Shown: positions 47,801 to 50,882 of the stretch, one piece after another
How the letters are laid out: each line of letters opens with the position of its first letter
Position numbering within the stretch: position 1 is the first letter of the stretch
Assembly (NCBI GenBank): GCA_902801155.1
Contig: CADCHG010000011.1
Span: 1 to 50,882 of the forward strand
DNA length: 50,882 bases
DNA from: an uncultured Prevotellaceae bacterium
GTDB taxonomy: Bacteria; Bacteroidota; Bacteroidia; Bacteroidales; Bacteroidaceae
Reading direction: 5' to 3'
Position numbers and translations under genes: made by a program
The notes under the pieces: model-generated
Database searches by the model: none
What the model saw: the letters and a program-made list of their open reading frames with translations, nothing else
Told to the model about the DNA's origin: nothing

Positions 47801-48344
47801 GGCTGTTAATGAGTTGAAGAACGATGAGTTTCAGGATCTCTATGCCGACCAGATGGCAGAGGGCGAGAAGTTGTCGGGTGAGGACTTTGTTGATGATTGT
47901 AATATCGAATCCGATCTTGAGATGTACTTCCCAGACACATACGTTCCGGGCAGTTCAGAGCGTATGCTCCTGTATCGTGAACTTGACAAGATTGAGACTG
48001 ATGACGACCTCAATGCCTATCGTCAGCGATTGGAGGACAGGTTCGGTCCTGTGCCTTCCGAGGGCGAGGAATTGCTTCAGGTTGTTATGCTCCGTAGGTT
48101 AGGCCGTTCACTTGGTTGTGAGAAGATCATCCTCAAGCAGCACCTCATGCAGATGCAGTTCGTGTCTCGTCAGGATAGCGTGTTCTACAAGTCGGAGGTC
48201 TTTGGCAAGATACTGAATTATGTAGGCTATCACCCACGTGTATGTGATTTGAAGGTGGTGGGTGGCAAGAACCGCCTTGCAATTAAGATGATTGATTCTG
48301 TAAGCTCAGCCGTTAAGGTTTTGAGGAAGATGAAAAATCCATAA
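44832..48344 (+). CDS. mfd: Transcription-repair coupling factor Mfd
   Basis: 1170 residues. UvrB-like N-terminal domains 1a/2/1b, RNA polymerase-interacting domain (PGDFVVHVDYGIGKFAGL onward, near 490), superfamily 2 translocase with Walker A GDVGFGKTEVAVRAA, DEEQ box in IIDEEQKFGVSTKEKL, MSATPIPRTLQFSLMGARD, QMRGRVGRSNRKAF, and the C-terminal TRCF domain. It removes stalled RNA polymerase and recruits nucleotide excision repair. Residues about 133-146 are a 37-bp repeat unit, with acidic residues (ADDADEQ) just before it, in the N-terminal UvrB-like region. The catalytic parts are intact. Confidence 0.97.
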   Translation: MEIQKLLSHYAKQPQLKALAKALDSKRIKTVGIDGLAGSSCPLVFASIANKIENPVVFILRDADEAGYFYHDLMQLNAPALFFPSSYRRAVKYGQRDAANEILRTEVLSALSSFGKPKDGLPSEVADDADEQSGSLPVGEEAGRGLSSLFIVTYPSALAEMAVDKTILDDRTIHLSVGQRIDITDVQHQLRDLGFRMQDYVYEPGQFAVRGSILDVYSFSNDLPFRLDFFGDEIETIRTFQIEDQLSADRRNEIDIVPELAAFSEKKVPLTEFLPEGSMLVSHDMDFVVDVVGKTFDEGFSSQAMNDRMAGATEQEQEEIRREMNAQTNLCPASRFNQSIAKFKQINIKETSAQKDDKDVFDASFHFFMSAQPLIHKNFDLLSQTFEDYILQNFKIYILSDSHKQVERIRSILTAPVAESKRVRVDAEAIGEISKTLHEGFVDNDLSLCLFTDHQIFERFHKYNLRTQSARAGKMALTMKELQEMEPGDFVVHVDYGIGKFAGLVRVPVGDSFKEVIRIVYQGNDKVDVSIHSLYKISKYKRSDTGEAPRLSTLGTGAWDRLKEKAKKRIKDIARDLIKLYAKRRHEIGFAFSQDSYLQHELEGSFLYEDTPDQMKATAEVKADMESKRPMDRLVCGDVGFGKTEVAVRAAFKAACDSKQVAVLVPTTVLAFQHYQTFRDRMANLPVRVDYLTRARSAKHTKQILADLAEGKIDILVGTHKLLGKAVKWHDIGLLIIDEEQKFGVSTKEKLRQLKTNIDTLTMSATPIPRTLQFSLMGARDMSIMRTPPPNRYPIQTEVTTFSVETIIDAINFEMSRNGQVYFVNDRISNLEELGRIIEKHIPDCRVAIGHGRMTPENLEKIVMGFMNHDYDVLLSTTIVENGIDVPNANTIIINDAHRFGLSDLHQMRGRVGRSNRKAFCYLMAPPLSYLPTESRRRLEALETFSDLGSGFNLAMQDLDIRGAGNLLGAEQSGFMEDLGYETYQKILSQAVNELKNDEFQDLYADQMAEGEKLSGEDFVDDCNIESDLEMYFPDTYVPGSSERMLLYRELDKIETDDDLNAYRQRLEDRFGPVPSEGEELLQVVMLRRLGRSLGCEKIILKQHLMQMQFVSRQDSVFYKSEVFGKILNYVGYHPRVCDLKVVGGKNRLAIKMIDSVSSAVKVLRKMKNP
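45231..45267 (+). repeat. 37-bp unit inside mfd, diverged
   Basis: GGCTCCCTTCCTGTGGGAGA through GGCTGGGAGAGGCC, exactly 37 bp. Read as G-S-L-P-V-G-E-E-A-G-R-G. Confidence 0.8.
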
Positions 48345-48349
48345 CATTA

Positions 48350-48466
48350 TTTACTATTTTTGAATTTACTATTTATTTACGATTTGAATTATGTACTATT
48401 TATCGCAAGACAAAAAATAGTAAATAGCAAGAACAAATAGTAAATAGTACATCGCTAAATAGTAAA
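48350..48466. repeat. Foldback array of TTTACTATTT before symporter
   Basis: TTTACTATT or one- to two-base variants begin at 48350, 48365, 48376 and 48392; the inverse AATAGTAAA begins at 48416, 48436 and 48458. The last copy ends directly at the symporter ATG, so the ribosome-binding region itself is repeat DNA. Confidence 0.75.
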
Positions 48467-48467
48467 T

Positions 48468-49910
48468 ATGATAGTTCTCATAACCATTCTTTCATATTTC
48501 GTTGTACTGACTCTCTACAGTCGCTTTGTAACTGGAAGGAAATCAAGCAACGAGGCTTTCTTTCGTGGTAATCGCAAGTCGCCTTGGTATATGGTGGCAT
48601 TCGGCATGGTGGGGGCGAGTATCTCGGGCATTACCTTCGTGTCAGTTCCGGGCATGGTGATGAAGTCGGGAATGGCATATCTACAAACGTGCATAGGCTT
48701 CATCTTCGGGTATATAGCGGTTGCCTTCATCCTGCTTCCAATCTATTACAAACTGAATCTCACAACAATCTATACTTTTCTTCGTGACAGGGTAGGGCAG
48801 AGTGGCTACAAGACTGGCGCTTCGTTCTTCCTTCTTTCAAAAATGACAGGCGCAGCGGCTCGTTTCTATGTTGTCTGCATGCTTCTGAACGATTATGTCA
48901 TAGGTCCTATGTGCCCTTCCGTTAATAGCACCTTGCTGTTCTCCGTCATTGTCCTTGCTATGGTTGCCCTTATCTGGCTCTATACCAAGAGCGGCGGCAT
49001 TAAGACGCTGGTGTGGACCGATACTCTCCAGACAATTTGTATGTTCACAGCCCTTCTGCTTATCATCTACAACGTGGTCAATTCTCTCGGAATGAGCTTT
49101 TCTGATGCTGCTCAGGCTGTTTGGGATTCTCCGATGGGATTGCATACCGTATCTTTCGATTTCGTCAGCATATTGTCTGGCGTTTTCATCGTTATCGTGA
49201 TGACTGGACTTGATCAGGACATGATGCAGAAGAACCTTACCTGTCGCTCACTTCGTGATGCGCAGAAGGATATGTGCAGCTATGGCGTGGCTTTCGTTCC
49301 TGCTAATCTGCTGTTCCTTTGTCTTGGTGTGCTCCTCGTTCTCTTGACCTCGAAGATGGGGATGGCTTTGCCCGCTTCCGGTGATGACCTGCTCCCTATG
49401 TTTGCCGCAACAGGAGTGCTGGGAATGCCTGTTGTCGTGCTCTTCACCATCGGAATCATGGCTGCCTCGTTCTCAAGTGCCGATTCTGCGCTTACCGCCC
49501 TCACTACCACCTATTGCGTGGATATTCGTGAGCGTGCTGATGATGAACGCCTTCGTCATCGTGTGCACATCGCTATGGCTGTTGTCTTTGCGCTCTGTAT
49601 CCTTGCCTTCCGAGCATTCAATTCCACGAGTCTCATTGATGCCATCTACATCATGTGCTCTTACACCTACGGTCCGCTTCTCGGATTGTTTGCCTACGCG
49701 CTGACCACTTCCCCGAAAACTTCATCCAACACCCAACACCCATCACCTAACACCCATCGCCTCACCCCCGTCATCTGCATAGCCTCACCCCTCATCTGCT
49801 ATGCCCTTGACTATCTCTGCACTACCTACTTCTCCTACCACTTTGGCTATGAACTGCTGATGATCAACGGTGCCTTGACCTATCTCGGTCTTCGTGTGAT
49901 CAAAGCCTGA
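48468..49910 (+). CDS. Sodium:solute symporter (SSS family)
   Basis: 480 residues, about 13 TM helices. SSS marks: AFFRGNRKSPWYMVAFGMVG near 26-45, GMVGASISGITFVSVPG (Na+ site region), GTGLDQDMMQ-like TGLDQDMMQKNLTCRS, and IMAASFSSADSALTALTTTY. The substrate is not clear; Bacteroidota homologues are often annotated as sodium/sugar or sialic-acid-type carriers. Residues about 419-434 in a loop near the C-terminus are encoded by an AACACCCATCACCTAACACC-type minisatellite (49726-49770). Confidence 0.9.
   Translation: MIVLITILSYFVVLTLYSRFVTGRKSSNEAFFRGNRKSPWYMVAFGMVGASISGITFVSVPGMVMKSGMAYLQTCIGFIFGYIAVAFILLPIYYKLNLTTIYTFLRDRVGQSGYKTGASFFLLSKMTGAAARFYVVCMLLNDYVIGPMCPSVNSTLLFSVIVLAMVALIWLYTKSGGIKTLVWTDTLQTICMFTALLLIIYNVVNSLGMSFSDAAQAVWDSPMGLHTVSFDFVSILSGVFIVIVMTGLDQDMMQKNLTCRSLRDAQKDMCSYGVAFVPANLLFLCLGVLLVLLTSKMGMALPASGDDLLPMFAATGVLGMPVVVLFTIGIMAASFSSADSALTALTTTYCVDIRERADDERLRHRVHIAMAVVFALCILAFRAFNSTSLIDAIYIMCSYTYGPLLGLFAYALTTSPKTSSNTQHPSPNTHRLTPVICIASPLICYALDYLCTTYFSYHFGYELLMINGALTYLGLRVIKA
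49726..49770 (+). repeat. AACACCCATCACCT minisatellite in symporter gene
   Basis: Units AACACCC/AACACCCATC/ACCTAACACCCATCGCCTC are read in frame as N-T-Q-H-P-S-P-N-T-H-R. Similar CACAACACCCATCACCCCC occurs at about 50011-50029 outside genes. Confidence 0.7.
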
Positions 49911-49934
49911 GCCCTTATGCCTCCGATGTAGGGA

Positions 49935-49982
49935 ACGGACTTGCAACGGCTTTACAACGGTATTACAACGGACTTACAGCGT
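49935..49982 (+). repeat. Period-11 array, ACGGACTTACA family
   Basis: ACGG begins at 49935, 49946, 49957 and 49968 (units ACGGACTTGCA, ACGGCTTTACA, ACGGTATTACA, ACGGACTTACA), about 25 bp after the symporter stop. Confidence 0.82.
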
Positions 49983-50180
49983 TGTTCCCATAACTGCCAT
50001 CACCTATCACACAACACCCATCACCCCCAATTGCAAGTGCAAAGTTACAACAAATTTCTTTGGAACGGAAAGAAATGCGTGAGAAAAACATATAAGGTTC
50101 AAGAAAAGTTTGTTTTTATGGTTGTAATGTATTGATACTCAGATTGATATTTTCGGAAGGGGATTGGGATAACCCTCAAT

Positions 50181-50331
50181 CTAACATATAACTGTTAGAT
50201 AAAACAGGGACAGGGGTATGGTATCTATATTCAAAATAATAATATAATATATTAATATATTATATTATTATTTTGAGGTTAAGAGTCGAGAGGTGTACCT
50301 GTCCCTATTTTATCTAACGGTTATATGTTAG
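50181..50331. repeat. 151-bp palindrome
   Basis: Outer arms CTAACATATAACTGTTAGAT (50181 on) and the matching right arm ending at 50331 agree over about 34 bp with two mismatches and include AGGGACAGG. The centre 50232-50275 is a perfect 44-bp A/T palindrome (22 bp per arm). A partial extra copy of an arm is at 50630-50668. No gene is visible in 49911-50882. Confidence 0.85.
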
Positions 50332-50561
50332 GTGCCATTCTGGGCCTCCTGTTGGGGGATGCATCTAACATCTCTTGAAAATGATGGTTTCATGATTGGT
50401 TATAAAACACGCTTTTTGCTTGTTTTACTTACACGTAATACACGATTGGAACGGAATTTCTTTTATTTCAATGTTTCTTGTATTCTTTTTTCATTATAAC
50501 GCTGTGGTTTCAACCCACACCGTCTAATGAAAATAAGCATTATCGTTGATTTTAAAATGCC

Positions 50562-50591
50562 AAAAGGATGCCCCGATTTAGGGCTCCCTTT
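50562..50591. terminator. Hairpin, terminator-like
   Basis: AAAGGATGCCCCGATTTAGG followed by GCTCCCTTT; related to the hairpin at 459-486. Confidence 0.4.
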
Positions 50592-50629
50592 GTCAATTTA
50601 CATATTCTTTTTTATCTGCTGGAACGAAT

Positions 50630-50668
50630 CTAACATATAATTGTTAGGAAAAATAGGGAGAGGGGTAG
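50630..50668 (+). repeat. Solo arm of the 50181 palindrome
   Basis: CTAACATATAATTGTTAGGA then AAAATAGGGAGAGGGGTAGG, matching the left arm with several substitutions. Confidence 0.65.
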
Positions 50669-50789
50669 GGATATTATGTAATTTAACGTCAGTTCGATGA
50701 ATTAATCATATAGCAGCAAGCAGCAAAATCCACTGCGTGGGGCTACACGAGATTTGTCGAAGACCCACTGACCGTAGGGAAGTAATTTC

Positions 50790-50882
50790 CGTGAATTAAC
50801 CGTGAATTTTTCGTAAATTTCTAAGCAAATGTATTGAATAAAGAAAAATTCACGATAATTTGCGGCTAATTCACGGATAATT
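50790..50882. repeat. Near period-11 foldback array at window end
   Basis: CGTGAATT at 50790 and 50801 and CGTAAATT at 50812 (11-bp steps); then AATTCACG or AATTTGCG at 50847, 50857 and 50868, with AATT at 50879. It may continue beyond the window. Confidence 0.65.

Noticed and set aside
50181-50331. Insertion sequence ends
   Set aside because: Only 151 bp with no transposase frame and no visible target duplication.

Overview
The window looks like a chromosomal segment from a Bacteroidota member, most likely a Prevotellaceae relative. The evidence is the recurring TAnnTTTG -7 promoter element, TonB-dependent receptors with short Bacteroidales signal peptides, DUF4846 and DUF4332 proteins, fused corrin-ring enzymes, and a complete oxygen-independent (cbi-type) cobalamin pathway. 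No rRNA, tRNA, prophage or CRISPR array was found. Species assignment is inference from gene content only.

Layout. 1-953: gene-poor, with repeat hairpins and one possible gene remnant. 954-4117 (minus): MacB/LolCDE-like ABC transporter, divergent from a response regulator and sensor kinase (4407-5900). 5881-10253 (minus): DinB-like protein, Kef-type antiporter, peptidase T. 10539-12819 (plus): PfkB sugar kinase, DUF4846 lipoprotein, helix-hairpin-helix protein. 12914-15558: MlaF/MlaE (minus) and LptB (plus), both lipid or LPS trafficking. 16019-21860 (minus): late cobalamin genes cobS, cobT, cobU, cbiB, cobD, cbiP. 22397-33694 (plus): btuB, cbiHC, cbiET, cbiGF, cbiJD, btuC, cbiA. 34345-35897: a structured RNA candidate and two AT-rich envelope genes. 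36057-41391 (minus): a cobalamin-riboswitch operon of TonB receptor, lipoprotein CbiK-type chelatase, cbiL and btuF. 41851-49910: trigger factor, Dabb protein, GT2 glycosyltransferase, Mfd, sodium/solute symporter. 49911-50882: non-coding, with a large palindrome and repeat arrays.

How the genes work together. CbiK inserts cobalt (or handles another metal) in a sirohydrochlorin-type macrocycle. CbiL, H, F, G, D, J, E, T and C build cobyrinate, CbiA and CbiP amidate it, CobD and CbiB add the aminopropanol arm, and CobU, CobT and CobS finish the nucleotide loop. Two TonB receptors, BtuF and BtuC provide corrinoid or tetrapyrrole uptake. No BtuD-type ATPase and no cobalamin adenosyltransferase is visible in the window.

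Most unusual is a dense population of small repeats that have colonised the genes themselves. (1) Paired GC-rich palindromes flank spacers of roughly 90-255 bp; at least five copies put a start codon, and sometimes the upstream gene's stop codon, inside the element, so the host proteins carry element-encoded termini. (2) A stop-poor 37-bp unit sits in frame inside seven genes, including the kinase, BtuF, CbiA and Mfd. (3) Many intergenic gaps hold arrays of a short motif, often with an exact 11-bp period, frequently copied in one orientation and then inverted; each array has its own sequence. These three patterns are the main candidates for an undescribed system.
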